A model generated the notes under the pieces. That model made no database searches. It had not been told where the DNA came from and saw nothing but the letters and a program-made list of their open reading frames with translations. From Streptomyces sp. AC1-42W (GTDB taxonomy: Bacteria; Actinomycetota; Actinomycetes; Streptomycetales; Streptomycetaceae), in NCBI RefSeq assembly GCF_003248355.1, contig NZ_QKWY01000001.1, positions 1,880,001-1,944,000 on the forward strand: DNA of 64,000 nucleotides, written 5' to 3'. Within the stretch, counting starts at the first letter, position 1; every line of letters starts with the position of its first letter. This document shows, in pieces, positions 9,728-18,068 of this stretch. A program made the translations under genes and the position numbers.

Positions 9728-9773
9728 CCGAAGGGGTGCGGGGAGACGTGAAACGTCCCCGCACCCCTTCGGT
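9727..9773. terminator. bidirectional terminator hairpin
   Basis: A 17-bp perfect stem (9727-9743 with 9757-9773) sits between the convergent GT87-PAP2 and AEC transporter genes. It can stop transcription from both sides. Confidence 0.8.
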
Positions 9774-9842
9774 ATGTGGATCGTCGCCCCTCAAGCATCG
9801 GCCCGCCCCCGACCACCCGCCACTCGAACGGCTCACGGCCGC

Positions 9843-10820
9843 TCACCGGCCCCCCAGCGCCCAGGCCGCCACCGACAGCGTGACCATCGACACCAGCGTG
9901 GACGCCACGATCGCGTCGCGGGCCGGCCCGGTGTCCAGGCCGTACTCACGGGCGTAGATGAACGAGTTCTGCGCCGAGGGCAGCGCCGCGCACAGCACCA
10001 CCGCCGGCAGCCGGTCGTCCGGCAGCCCCAGCAGCGGGCCCGCCACCAGCAGCGCGACCAGCGGCTGCCCCAGCGTCTTCACCGCGACGACGACCGCCGT
10101 CTCCGCCCGGCTTCCGCGCCCCCCGCGCCCCTCGCCCCCGCCCGGCCCCCGGTGCAGCGACAGGCCGAGCGTGATCAGGGCCGTGGGCACCGCCGCCGCG
10201 CCCAGCACCTCGCAGGGGTGCGTCAGCGCGGCCGGCAGCCGCAGCCCGGACGCCGAGACGGCCACCCCGAGCAGCGAGGCCAGGATGATCGGGTTGCGCA
10301 CGGGCATGGTGAGCATCCGGCGGACCCCGCCGCCCCGCCGTCCGCCCGGCTCCCCCTCCCCGCCGCCGCGCGTCCCGGAGTCCAGCAGCGTCAGGATCAC
10401 CGGCGAGAGCACCAGCACCTGGAAGAGGATGACCTGCGCCACGAACGAGGCGTCGCCCAGCACCTGCACCGCCACCGGAATGCCGAGATTGGCGGAGTTC
10501 ACCTGGCCCGAGGTCATCGCGCCGACCGCCGCCCCGGCCCGGTCCCGGCCGAAGACCCGCCGCGCCAGGACGAACCCAACACCGGCGGCCACCGCCGTAC
10601 TCGCGGCGAACGCCACCATCGACGGATGGCCGAAGACGTCCGGGCTCGCCGCCGACACCATGGTGAACAGGGCCGCGGGCATGGCCACGTGGAAGACGAA
10701 CCGGCCGAGCACCGCCTCCGCCTGCGCCCCGAGGAGTCCGCCGCGCCCGACCGCGTAGCCGATGCCGGTCAGGACCCAGATGGGGGCGAAGCCGGAGAGC
10801 AGGGCGGACATGCCCGCCAT
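9843..10820 (-). CDS. AEC-family (auxin efflux carrier-like) transporter
   Basis: The 325-residue membrane protein has about ten hydrophobic segments in the two-times-five pattern of AEC permeases. It opens with LLSGFAPIWVLTGIGYAVGRGGLLG and has the conserved small-residue region TSGQVNSANLGIPVAVQVLGD at about 108-128, matching the NxGNxG-type helix break of the family. Its end carries ALPSAQNSFIYAREYG, also typical. It likely moves a carboxylate or other small anion across the membrane; substrate unknown. ATG at 10820 was chosen, but a second ATG three codons later is possible. It converges on the GT87-PAP2 gene. Confidence 0.82.
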   Translation of the reverse strand: MAGMSALLSGFAPIWVLTGIGYAVGRGGLLGAQAEAVLGRFVFHVAMPAALFTMVSAASPDVFGHPSMVAFAASTAVAAGVGFVLARRVFGRDRAGAAVGAMTSGQVNSANLGIPVAVQVLGDASFVAQVILFQVLVLSPVILTLLDSGTRGGGEGEPGGRRGGGVRRMLTMPVRNPIILASLLGVAVSASGLRLPAALTHPCEVLGAAAVPTALITLGLSLHRGPGGGEGRGGRGSRAETAVVVAVKTLGQPLVALLVAGPLLGLPDDRLPAVVLCAALPSAQNSFIYAREYGLDTGPARDAIVASTLVSMVTLSVAAWALGGR

Positions 10821-10908
10821 GATTCCGTGCGCCCGTTCGACATCCGGACCGGGGTGCGAGTGGAGGCGCGGGCGGGCGTACGGGGATGCTCACCGGCACC
10901 CGGACAGG

Positions 10909-10945
10909 CCGAAGCCCCGGCCGCGCGAGGCGGTCGGGGCTTCGG
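10909..10945 (-). terminator. terminator hairpin of the transglycosylase gene
   Basis: A 16-bp stem (10909-10924 with 10930-10945, one internal mismatch) has a 5-nt loop and is flanked by shorter complementary arms. It starts 29 nt beyond the stop of the lytic transglycosylase gene. Confidence 0.75.
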
Positions 10946-10974
10946 TGATCACCGGCTGTCCGGGACGGGCCCGA

Positions 10975-11415
10975 TCAGTACCAGTTGTTGGCCTGCCAGA
11001 AGGACCAGGCGGCGCAGGGGCTGCCGTAGCGGGAGTTCATGTAGTCCAGACCCCACTTGATCTGCGTACCGGGGTTGGTCTTCCAGTCGGAACCGGCCGA
11101 CGCCATCTTCGACGCGGGCAGCGCCTGGACCAGGCCGTAGGCACCGGAGGAGGCGTTGGTCGCGGTCGGGTTCCAGCCGCTCTCGTGGCTGACGATGTTG
11201 CTGAAGCACTGGAACTGGGCGCCGTCACCGATCATCTGCCGCGCCGTGTCCTGGGCACTCCCGGCGGACGTCGGCACGGCGGACGGGGCCGCCATGGCCG
11301 TGGAGGAGACCCCCAGGCCGAGGCCGGTGGCGCCCAGCAGAACGGTGGCGCCGGCAGCGGCGGCCTTGCGACGGGAGATGCGGGGCGCGGAGACGAGGTT
11401 ACGGGCGAACGACAC
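10975..11415 (-). CDS. small secreted lytic transglycosylase-like protein
   Basis: The 146-residue protein begins with a basic RRKAAAAGATVLLG signal region (Ala-rich core to about 42, cleavage near AMA-APS). The mature domain has FSNIVSHESGWNPTATN, with the catalytic Glu of SLT/aggregation-promoting-factor-like muramidases, then SGAYGLVQALPASKMASAG and DWKTNPGTQIKWGLDYMNSRYGSPCAAWSFW up to the C-terminal WY. Two cysteines are placed to form a disulfide. It should cut peptidoglycan glycan strands outside the cell and looks like the stand-alone catalytic domain of Streptomyces resuscitation-type muralytic proteins. The start is GTG. Confidence 0.85.
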   Translation of the reverse strand: MSFARNLVSAPRISRRKAAAAGATVLLGATGLGLGVSSTAMAAPSAVPTSAGSAQDTARQMIGDGAQFQCFSNIVSHESGWNPTATNASSGAYGLVQALPASKMASAGSDWKTNPGTQIKWGLDYMNSRYGSPCAAWSFWQANNWY

Positions 11416-11748
11416 AGGGAACCTAACGGTTGGGAACGGGGGAGTCGCGGGCTCGGTCCGAATCCTGCGTGGACCGGCGCTCGTTGACCGTGATCCGGGT
11501 GAGGACCTGCGGTGCTCGGCGACGGGTTCCAGTCTTAGCGGCGCCGTTCGGCCGTGGCAACGACCCCCGATACGACCCCGCCTCGCACCCGGGGCCGAAG
11601 GTCCCGAACCCCCTCAAAACGCTTCATAGCAGGTCACAGTGGGTGTACCGGGGCCCTGTGGTCCGGCCCCGCGCCTCCTACCCCGCCTAGTACGGGACCA
11701 AAGTCCTGTGGGTGCCCTCACTCCGCACGGCCCCCGAATGTGACCCCA
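11416..11748 (-). promoter_or_regulatory. long untranslated upstream region of the transglycosylase gene
   Basis: No gene is seen in about 330 bases. The region lies upstream of a muralytic gene, where Streptomyces often carry a c-di-AMP (ydaO) riboswitch. I looked for that element's conserved blocks on the minus strand and could not find them. A promoter is presumably present, but I cannot place its -10 box with confidence. Confidence 0.3.
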
Positions 11749-11923
11749 GGGCCTGTTTTGAGTTCCCCGTCTGCGCCCCGACGCCCGGCACGCACGCTCG
11801 CCGCACGGCGGTCCAGGACAGGTGGCTCCGCCACATGACCAGGACCGCCGCACACCGATCGCACGCACCGACCGCCGCCGCGCCCGCCCTCCGGGCGGAC
11901 GACGGGGAACTCAAAACAGGCCC
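11749..11923. mobile_element. MITE-like element, copy 1
   Basis: A perfect inverted repeat of 26 nt is seen at 11746-11771 and 11901-11926. It begins GGGCCTGTTTTGAG on the plus strand and encloses about 129 bp. Inside are a CGCCCGGCAC block and a central short palindrome around TGGCTCCGCCA. The second element at 47849-48010 has the same layout and related ends. There is no transposase, and the ends resemble those of IS5-superfamily insertion sequences. I see no clear target duplication at this copy. The right arm overlaps the 3' end of the ECF S-component gene. Confidence 0.75.
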
Positions 11924-12723
11924 TGGGCCTCGAAGGAAGCCCGCCGGGTCGCCCTGCGCAGCGCCTTCAGCAGCGGCGCCCCGACCGTCAGCGTGAGGAC
12001 CACCGTGAGCACGGCCCGGCCCAGGTCCCAGCCCAGCGACGTCGTCGCGCAGTACGCCAGGAAGCGCACCAGGTTGTCGCCCAGCGGATCACCCGGCCGG
12101 AACGAGATGCCCGAGGCGAGCCCCGGCACGATCGTCCACCCGTACAGATTCATGACCGTGCCGTACGCGAACGACGCGACCGCTCCGTACCCGGCGAGCA
12201 TCAGCAGCTCACCGCGCCCGCGCAGCCGGTCCGGGCCCGGCAGCAGGCCCGCGCCCATCGCGAACCAGCTCATCGACAGCATCTGGAACGGCATCCACGG
12301 CCCCACCCCGCCGGTCAGCAGCGCGGACGCGAACATCGTCACCGACCCCAGCACGAAGCCGAACCCCGGCCCCAGCACCCGCCCGCTCAGCACCATCAGG
12401 AAGAACATCGGCTCCAGGCCCGCCGTGCCCGCCCCCAGCGGGCGCAGCGCCGCCCCCACCGCGGCCAGCACCCCCAGCATCGCCACCGCCTTCGCGTCCA
12501 GGCCCGCGTCCGCGATCATCGCGACCACCACCCCGACCAGCAGCGGCAGCAGCGCGGCGAACAGCCACGGCGCGTCCTGCGCGTGCGCCAGCCCCGAGTC
12601 CGCGTCCGCGAGCAGCGGCCAGCCGAAGGCGGCCACCCCGATGGCACTGATCAGCATTAGCGCCACGACCGCGCGCGGCCCCAGCCGGACCGGACCGCCG
12701 CCGCGCCGCTCCCCGCCGCTCAC
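11911..12723 (-). CDS. ECF transporter S component (substrate-binding membrane subunit, probably cobalamin)
   Basis: The 270-residue membrane protein has about six hydrophobic helices (VALMLISAIGVAAFGWPLL; LFAALLPLLVGVVVAMIADAGL; FFLMVLSGRVLGPGFGFVLGSVTMFASALL) of the ECF S-component type that carry substrate for EcfA/EcfT. The GTG start overlaps the stop of the ATPase gene (GTGA), so translation is coupled. It is the last gene of a riboswitch-led operon. Its final codons, encoding QGLF and the TGA stop, lie in the right arm of MITE copy 1, so its C terminus has been altered by the insertion. Specificity for B12 is inferred from the riboswitch and the operon's first gene. Confidence 0.83.
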   Translation of the reverse strand: MSGGERRGGGPVRLGPRAVVALMLISAIGVAAFGWPLLADADSGLAHAQDAPWLFAALLPLLVGVVVAMIADAGLDAKAVAMLGVLAAVGAALRPLGAGTAGLEPMFFLMVLSGRVLGPGFGFVLGSVTMFASALLTGGVGPWMPFQMLSMSWFAMGAGLLPGPDRLRGRGELLMLAGYGAVASFAYGTVMNLYGWTIVPGLASGISFRPGDPLGDNLVRFLAYCATTSLGWDLGRAVLTVVLTLTVGAPLLKALRRATRRASFEAQGLF

Positions 12724-14465
12724 GCGCCACCCCCGAGCGCCGCCCGCACCTGCGAGACCGTGAGCCACTCCTGCGGGGCGAGCACCTTGGCCGTCTGCGG
12801 GGCGAACGCCGGCGAGGACACCACCACCTCGGCGGTCGGCCCGTCCGCGACGACCTCCCCGTCGGCGAGGATCACCACCCGGTGCGCCAGCTCGGCGGCC
12901 AGCTCCACGTCATGGGTGGCCAGCACGATCGCGTGGCCCTCCGCCGCGAGCGCCCGCAGCACCCGCACCAGCCGGGCCTTCGCCGCGTAGTCCAGACCCC
13001 GCGTCGGCTCGTCCAGCAGGAGCAGCGGCGGCCGTGCGGTGAGCACCAGGGCGAGGGCCAGCGCGAGGCGCTGCCCCTCGGACAGATCACGGGGGTGCGT
13101 GCCGTCCGCCACACCCGGCAGCAGCTCGGAGACCAGGGCCCGGCAACGGCCCGGCTCCGCCCCCGCGTCGGCGTCCGCCGCCGCGCACTCGGCGGCGACC
13201 GTGTCCGCGTACAGCAGATCCCGGGGCTCCTGCGGTACGAGACCGATGCGGCGCACCATCTCGCGCGGCGGGGTGCGGTGCGGGGCCCGGCCCCCGGTCA
13301 GCACGGTGCCCGAGGTGGGCTCGACCATGCCGACGAGGGCGCCGAGCAGCGTGGACTTGCCGGCGCCGTTGCGGCCCATCAGGGCCACCGTCTCGCCCGC
13401 GTGCACGGTGAGCGAGACCCGGCGCAGCGCCTCGACCCGGCCGCGCCGCACGCCCAGCCGCTCGACGCGGGCGGCGGCGGTGTCGCCGGGCGCGGGCGCG
13501 GACTCCGGTACGGGCTCGGTACCGGGGGTGCGCCCGAACAGCCGGGCGAGGACGCCGAGGCGGGGCGCGGGGCGGAGCGGGGGGAGGGGCGCGGCCGGGT
13601 GCACGGCGCCGGACGCGTCCGGCGCTCCCCGGTGGGCGCCCGGCTCCGCGTCCGCCAGGCGGGCCCGCAGGTCCGCGGCGCGGCGGCGGGCGTCGCGGAC
13701 CGAGAGCGGCAGCGGCTCCCAGCCGGCGAGGCGCCCGAGCGCGACGACCGGCGGGTGCACCGGGGAGAGGGCCATCACCTCGGCTGGCGTCCCCATCACC
13801 GGGGCGGCGCCCGGCGAGGGCAGCAGGACGACCTGGTCCGCGTACTGCACCACGCGCTCCAGCCGGTGTTCCGCCATCAGGACCGTGGTGCCCAGGTCGT
13901 GGACGAGCCGCTGGAGGACCGCGAGGACCTCCTCCGCCGCCGCCGGGTCCAGCGCGGACGTCGGCTCGTCGAGGACCAGGACGCGCGGGTGCGGGGTGAG
14001 CACCGAGCCGATCGCGACCCGCTGCTGCTGCCCGCCGGACAGCGTGGCGATCGGGCGGTCGCGCAGCCCGGCCAGGCCCAGCAGGTCCAGGGTCTCCTCG
14101 ACCCGCCGCCGCATCACGTCCGGGGCCAGGCCCAGCGACTCCATGCCGTAGGCCAGCTCGTCCTCGACGGTGTCCGTGACGAAGTGCGACAACGGGTCCT
14201 GGCCCACCGTGCCCACCAGGTCCGCCAGCTCGCGGGGCTTGTGCGTACGGGTGTCGCGCCCGCCGACCGTGACCCGCCCGGTGAGCCGGCCGCCCGTGAA
14301 GTGCGGCACCAGCCCCGAGACGGCCCCGAGCAGGGTTGACTTGCCGACCCCGGAGGGTCCGACGAGCAGCACCAGCTCACCCTCCGGGACCGTGAGGTCG
14401 ATCCCCGACAGGGTGGGGCGCTCCACGCCCTCGTACCGCACCGAAACATCGTCGAACCGGATCAC
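12720..14465 (-). CDS. ECF transporter fused double ATPase (EcfA1-EcfA2)
   Basis: The 581-residue cytosolic protein contains two ABC ATPase domains in tandem. Domain 1 (about 1-230) has Walker A GPSGVGKSTL, signature LSGGQQQRVAI, Walker B VLVLDEPTSALDP and the switch His in MAEHRL. Domain 2 (about 340-560) has Walker A GRNGAGKSTL, a degenerate signature LSEGQRLALA, Walker B LLLLDEPTRGLDY and ATHD. The linker between them is charged and low in complexity. It powers substrate import with the T and S components. The GTG start (VIRFDDVSVRYEG) overlaps the stop of the ecfT gene by four bases. Confidence 0.92.
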   Translation of the reverse strand: MIRFDDVSVRYEGVERPTLSGIDLTVPEGELVLLVGPSGVGKSTLLGAVSGLVPHFTGGRLTGRVTVGGRDTRTHKPRELADLVGTVGQDPLSHFVTDTVEDELAYGMESLGLAPDVMRRRVEETLDLLGLAGLRDRPIATLSGGQQQRVAIGSVLTPHPRVLVLDEPTSALDPAAAEEVLAVLQRLVHDLGTTVLMAEHRLERVVQYADQVVLLPSPGAAPVMGTPAEVMALSPVHPPVVALGRLAGWEPLPLSVRDARRRAADLRARLADAEPGAHRGAPDASGAVHPAAPLPPLRPAPRLGVLARLFGRTPGTEPVPESAPAPGDTAAARVERLGVRRGRVEALRRVSLTVHAGETVALMGRNGAGKSTLLGALVGMVEPTSGTVLTGGRAPHRTPPREMVRRIGLVPQEPRDLLYADTVAAECAAADADAGAEPGRCRALVSELLPGVADGTHPRDLSEGQRLALALALVLTARPPLLLLDEPTRGLDYAAKARLVRVLRALAAEGHAIVLATHDVELAAELAHRVVILADGEVVADGPTAEVVVSSPAFAPQTAKVLAPQEWLTVSQVRAALGGGA

Positions 14466-15622
14466 AGCTGCTCCTCGAAGCCGGTGGGGGAGGGCGGGAC
14501 GGGCGCGACCAGCGCCGGCAGCAGCCCGAGCAGCACGGCCGCGGCCGGCCACAGCGGCAGCACCGGGGCGACCAGCGGCACGACGCCGGGGTGCAGCGCG
14601 GCCGGATCGGCGTGCCCGGCCCAGATCATCGCGGCCGCGACCGCCGCGCCGGACCCGGCGACCAGCCAGGCCCGTACCCCCCACCGGTCGGGCCGGTAGC
14701 GGGTCCGCACCGAACGCGCCCCGCCCAGCCGCAGCCCGGCCAGCGCGGCGGCCAGCCCGGCCACCAGCAGCGGCACGCCGTAGCCGGCGCCCTCGGCGGC
14801 CAGCAGCCCGTACGTACCGGCGCACACTCCGAGCAGCCCGCCGAGCGTGAGGACGTTCGTGGTGTGCCGGACGGCGGCCGGGACGCGGGCGGTGCGCCCG
14901 TAGCCGCGCGCGTCCATCGAGGCCGCCACGGCCACCGACCGTTCCAGGGCGCCTTCCAGGACCGGCAGCCCGATCTGGAGGACGGCCCGCACCCCGCCGG
15001 TCGGCCGGCCGCGCAGCCGGCGGGCGGTGCGCAGCCGCAGCACGTCGGCGACCATGTTCGGCGCGAACGTCATCGCCACGACGACGGCCACCCCGGCCTC
15101 GTACAGCGCGCCGGGCAGCGACTTCAGCAGCCGGGCCGGGTTGGCGAGCGAGTTCGCCGCGCCGACGCAGATCAGCAGCGCCGCCAGCTTCGCCCCGTCG
15201 TACAGCGCGAACAGCAGTTGTTCGGCGGTGACCCGGCCGCCGATCCGGACGCCCTTCGCCCAGTCGGGCAGCGGCACCTCGGGCAGGGTGAACAGGGTGT
15301 GCGTGCCGGGGATCGGGGAGCCGAGCACGATGGAGAACAGCAGCCGGACCGCGATCACGAAGAGCCCGATCCGGATGAACATCCCGTACGAGCGGGCCCA
15401 CGGCGCGTCCGTGCGGCGGGCGGCCACCACATAGCCGGCGACCCCCACCAGCAGCCCGAGCAGCAGCGGGTTCGTGGTCCGGGACGCGGCGGTCGCGAGG
15501 CCCAGCGCCCACAGCCACCACGCCCCGGCCGGCAGCGCGTTGCCGCGCGCGGCGGCGGGGGCGCGCCAGGCGGGGAGCCGGTGTGTCGCGGGGTCCGTGC
15601 GGCCGGCCGTGGTGCCGGTCAT
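14462..15622 (-). CDS. ECF transporter T component (EcfT-like transmembrane scaffold)
   Basis: The 386-residue membrane protein has the EcfT signature SMDARGYGRTAR near residue 240, the coupling-helix motif that docks into the ATPases, and a second basic patch at RLRTARRLRG. Helices occur on both sides (LLLGLLVGVAGYVV; FIRIGLFVIAVRLLFSIVLG; about eight in all), so it is somewhat longer than the usual 260 residues. It couples ATP hydrolysis to toppling of the S component. Its ATG overlaps the stop of the upstream gene (ATGA) and its own TGA overlaps the next GTG, showing tight operon coupling. Confidence 0.88.
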   Translation of the reverse strand: MTGTTAGRTDPATHRLPAWRAPAAARGNALPAGAWWLWALGLATAASRTTNPLLLGLLVGVAGYVVAARRTDAPWARSYGMFIRIGLFVIAVRLLFSIVLGSPIPGTHTLFTLPEVPLPDWAKGVRIGGRVTAEQLLFALYDGAKLAALLICVGAANSLANPARLLKSLPGALYEAGVAVVVAMTFAPNMVADVLRLRTARRLRGRPTGGVRAVLQIGLPVLEGALERSVAVAASMDARGYGRTARVPAAVRHTTNVLTLGGLLGVCAGTYGLLAAEGAGYGVPLLVAGLAAALAGLRLGGARSVRTRYRPDRWGVRAWLVAGSGAAVAAAMIWAGHADPAALHPGVVPLVAPVLPLWPAAAVLLGLLPALVAPVPPSPTGFEEQL

Positions 15623-16278
15623 CCGCGCCGGCGGCGGGCCTGTGCGACGGCGGCGATACCGAGGAGCAGTACGGCGCCGACGCCGACGAGCACACTCGCG
15701 GAGGGCCCGCCGTCGTCGTTGCCGCCGCCGTCGGATGCGGAGGCGGGTGCCTTGCCGCCGCCGTCACCGTTGCCGGAGACCTGTTCGCCGCAGCCCGTGG
15801 CCGGGTAGCCGGAGATCGCGCAGAGCATGGCGTTGGTGTCGTAGCGCAGCGGCTTCGCCACCGAGGCCAGAGCCTCCGCGCTGCTCGCGTCCTCCGCCAC
15901 CCGCGCGCACGCGGTCCGCATCGCGGGCGGGGTCTTCCCGTCCGGCGCGTCGGCGGCGACACCGGGGTCGATGACGAGCGCGACGCGCTTGCTGCCGTCC
16001 TTCGCCGGGGTGTCGGCGCAGATCTTCGCGAAGTCGGGGGCGCGGCGGGGCTGCGTGGCGTCCTGCGAGTTCGTGCTCACGGCGAACCGGAAGCCCTGCA
16101 CCGAACCGTCCTCGGGCCGGACCAGCGAGGGCCCCTGCGTCGCGTACGACCAGCCGCTCGCCGAACCCTCCCAGAACGACCAGTAGCGGTAGCCGGCCGC
16201 CTGCGCCGTGCCCGCGCCGAGCACGACCAGGACGGCACCGACGACCAGCAGCGCGGCCGCCCGCGCGAGGCGGCTCAC
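15619..16278 (-). CDS. secreted, C-terminally anchored protein of the ECF operon (SCO2322-like)
   Basis: The 219-residue protein has an N-terminal signal (LARAAALLVVGAVLVVLGAG...AQA). The extracellular domain opens with YRYWSFWEGS. A low-complexity Gly/Asp/Ser linker leads to a C-terminal membrane helix (SASVLVGVGAVLLLGIAAVA) and RRRRG. It keeps four cysteines (ICADT, TACARV, LCAISG, GCGEQ). The placement between the toroid protein and EcfT, with GTGA and ATGA overlaps on both sides, says it works in the same uptake system, perhaps as a surface partner. I recognise it as like S. coelicolor SCO2322; its biochemistry is unknown. Confidence 0.75.
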   Translation of the reverse strand: MSRLARAAALLVVGAVLVVLGAGTAQAAGYRYWSFWEGSASGWSYATQGPSLVRPEDGSVQGFRFAVSTNSQDATQPRRAPDFAKICADTPAKDGSKRVALVIDPGVAADAPDGKTPPAMRTACARVAEDASSAEALASVAKPLRYDTNAMLCAISGYPATGCGEQVSGNGDGGGKAPASASDGGGNDDGGPSASVLVGVGAVLLLGIAAVAQARRRRG

Positions 16279-17534
16279 AGCTGCTGGTTCTTGCGGCGGC
16301 CGCTGATGAGGAAGCCGGCGCCCGCGCCGACCGCGAGGCCGATGCCGACGAACCACCAGACGCCGCCGATGCCGTCGCCGTCGCCGCTGTCCTTCTTCTC
16401 CTCGTCCTCGGTGTCGGCCGGCTTCGGCTTCGCCACGGCGGCGGGCTCGGGGCCGGTCGCGTTCAGCTCGGCGACCAGGTTCGCGCCGCCGAAGTCGCGC
16501 ACGTCGGCGCCGGTCGCGCGGGCGGCGAGGATCAGCTGCGCGTACGCGGCGGGCCCGCTCTGCTCGGCCCAGGCGGCGGAGTTCTTCTTCAGCCAGGCGA
16601 CGGAGGCGGCGGCCTTGTCCTTGTGGCCGGCGGCGGACAGGGCGACGACCGCGTCGGCGGTGTTGCCGAAGTCGGGCTGCGGCTCGCTGTCCTCCGCGCC
16701 GGGCATCGGGGGCGTGTTCAGATGGCCGCCATTCGCGGCGAGCGTGGTGGCCAGGTAGGCGGCGCCGTTCTGCGCGGCCTGCTCCGGTTCGAGCGGGGAG
16801 CCGTCGTGGCAGGCGGGGGCCTTGACGGCCGCGTGGTCCGTGACGACCAGGCCCTTGCCGAGCGCGCCGAGCACACCGGCGGCGGTGGCGTCACCGTTGG
16901 CGGCGAGCTTGCCCGCCTTGTCGGGCTGGTAGGCGAACGCGCCGCCTTCCTTGCCGCCGCAGGGGATGGAGAACGTGAGCAGCGCCGCGTACGGGGTCCT
17001 GCCGCCGTCCGTCGTCACATCGCCCAGCTTCTGACCGGCCCGGGCGAGGGCGCCGATCACGATGGACGTGGAGTTGGCGTCGCTCGGGCTGCCGGCGGTG
17101 TAGCCCCAGCCGCCGTCCTCGTTCTGGACGGACTTGAGCCAGCCGACCGCGCTGTCGAGGGCGTCCTGCTGGCCGCCGATCGCGCGCAGCGCCTGGGCGG
17201 CGGCGGCCGTCGCGTTGGTGTCCACCACCGTCTTGTCGGTGCAGGGCGCGGAGGTGTCCGCGCGGTACGCGGGGAACGCGCCGTTGTCGCACTGCTGGCC
17301 GGTCAGCCAGTCGACCGCCTTCGTGGCGGGTGTCACACCCACGGCCTGCTGGGCGAGGAAGGCGAGTGACTGCCGCCACACCCCGTCGTACGTCGGGTCG
17401 TTCGTCCCGTACAGCCCGGAGGGCAGCGCGGCGGACGGGGAGGGGGAGGGTGCCGCGACGGCGGCCGGGGCTGCGGACGCGCAGAGCGCTGCGGCGGTGA
17501 CGGCGAGCGCGGCGGCGCTGCGGCGGACGGTCAT
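16275..17534 (-). CDS. surface alpha/alpha-toroid (prenyltransferase/squalene-oxidase repeat) protein, probable B12-binding component
   Basis: The 419-residue protein has a signal peptide (MTVRRSAAALAVTAAALCASAAPAAVAAP). Repeated QCDNGAFPAY, VQNEDGGWGY and similar QxxDGG(W/F) elements are diagnostic of the alpha/alpha barrel found in squalene cyclases, prenyltransferases and the cobalamin carriers intrinsic factor and transcobalamin. A C-terminal membrane helix (IGGVWWFVGIGLAVGAGAGFLIS) and basic tail anchor it. No DxDD-type cyclase motif is evident, so an enzymatic role is unlikely. As first gene of an ECF operon behind a cobalamin riboswitch, it is best read as an outer B12-capture protein. 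The ATG follows GGGAGAGG. Confidence 0.8.
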   Translation of the reverse strand: MTVRRSAAALAVTAAALCASAAPAAVAAPSPSPSAALPSGLYGTNDPTYDGVWRQSLAFLAQQAVGVTPATKAVDWLTGQQCDNGAFPAYRADTSAPCTDKTVVDTNATAAAAQALRAIGGQQDALDSAVGWLKSVQNEDGGWGYTAGSPSDANSTSIVIGALARAGQKLGDVTTDGGRTPYAALLTFSIPCGGKEGGAFAYQPDKAGKLAANGDATAAGVLGALGKGLVVTDHAAVKAPACHDGSPLEPEQAAQNGAAYLATTLAANGGHLNTPPMPGAEDSEPQPDFGNTADAVVALSAAGHKDKAAASVAWLKKNSAAWAEQSGPAAYAQLILAARATGADVRDFGGANLVAELNATGPEPAAVAKPKPADTEDEEKKDSGDGDGIGGVWWFVGIGLAVGAGAGFLISGRRKNQQL

Positions 17535-17645
17535 GGCGGCGGGTGCCTCTCCCTGGGGGGAACCGGGCACAGGCACACACAGGCACCAGGCTCCGGCTCC
17601 GTATACCTCGACGGTGCCGGCCGCCGGGGGTCCGGCGGCGCGAGC

Positions 17646-17790
17646 CGGTCACGACTCGGACAGGGCATTCCGACTTCCACCGCGGGGCGGCGGTCACGAA
17701 TGGGGTATCCCCTGCTTGAGCGAAGTCGAGAGCTTGGGGAAGGGTCAGTGCCGGATTTGCACCGGCTTCCCCCTGAACGAGCATGATGAC
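17646..17790 (-). ncRNA. cobalamin riboswitch
   Basis: On the minus strand the core reads GGGAAGCCGGTGCAAATCC and then GGCACTGACCC (17767 down to about 17736), which is the conserved P3-P4 block. The B12-box-like AAGTCGGAATGCCCTGTCC follows near 17676-17658. Both fit the cobalamin riboswitch consensus (GGGAA..GGTG..AA.CC; AGTC.GGA..CC..C). It sits about 110 nt upstream of the toroid gene and should repress the ECF operon when adenosyl- or methylcobalamin is plentiful. The peripheral region between the blocks holds a hairpin with CCCCAAGCTCTCGACTTCGC, a short repeat common in Streptomyces genomes. Confidence 0.85.
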
Positions 17791-17827
17791 GACTCGCACA
17801 CTCTACCGGGCGGGCCCGGTCGCACGG

Positions 17828-18043
17828 TCAGGCCGGGCTCAGGCCGACCCCGCCCCGCTTGGCCCCGGCCACGAAGGCCGCGTACGCGTCGGCGGGCAGG
17901 GCGAGGGTGGGCCCGTCCGGGTTCTTGGAGTCCCGGACGGGCACGGTGCCGGTGGTGGCCACGAGGTTGGTGGCGACTTGGACGCAGGCGCCGCCGTTGT
18001 TGCTGTACGAGGAGGTGTACCAGCGGGGCGTTTCGGTGGCCAC
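17828..18043 (-). CDS. DUF397 small protein
   Basis: The 71-residue protein has the DUF397 pattern: WYTSSYSNNGGACVQVA at 8-24, then VPVRDSKNPDGPTLALPADAYAAFVAG. These small proteins occur next to XRE/DUF5753 regulators in Streptomyces and are thought to act with or against them in development or antibiotic control (WhiJ-like systems). It is the second of two tandem copies, 25 nt after the first. Its role is inferred from context. Confidence 0.85.
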   Translation of the reverse strand: MATETPRWYTSSYSNNGGACVQVATNLVATTGTVPVRDSKNPDGPTLALPADAYAAFVAGAKRGGVGLSPA

Positions 18044-18068
18044 GGGGCTTCCCTTCGTAGGGGGTGGC

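Noticed and set aside
11416..11748. Possible c-di-AMP (ydaO) riboswitch upstream of the lytic transglycosylase
   Set aside because: The conserved GA-rich and terminal blocks of that riboswitch could not be found on the minus strand.
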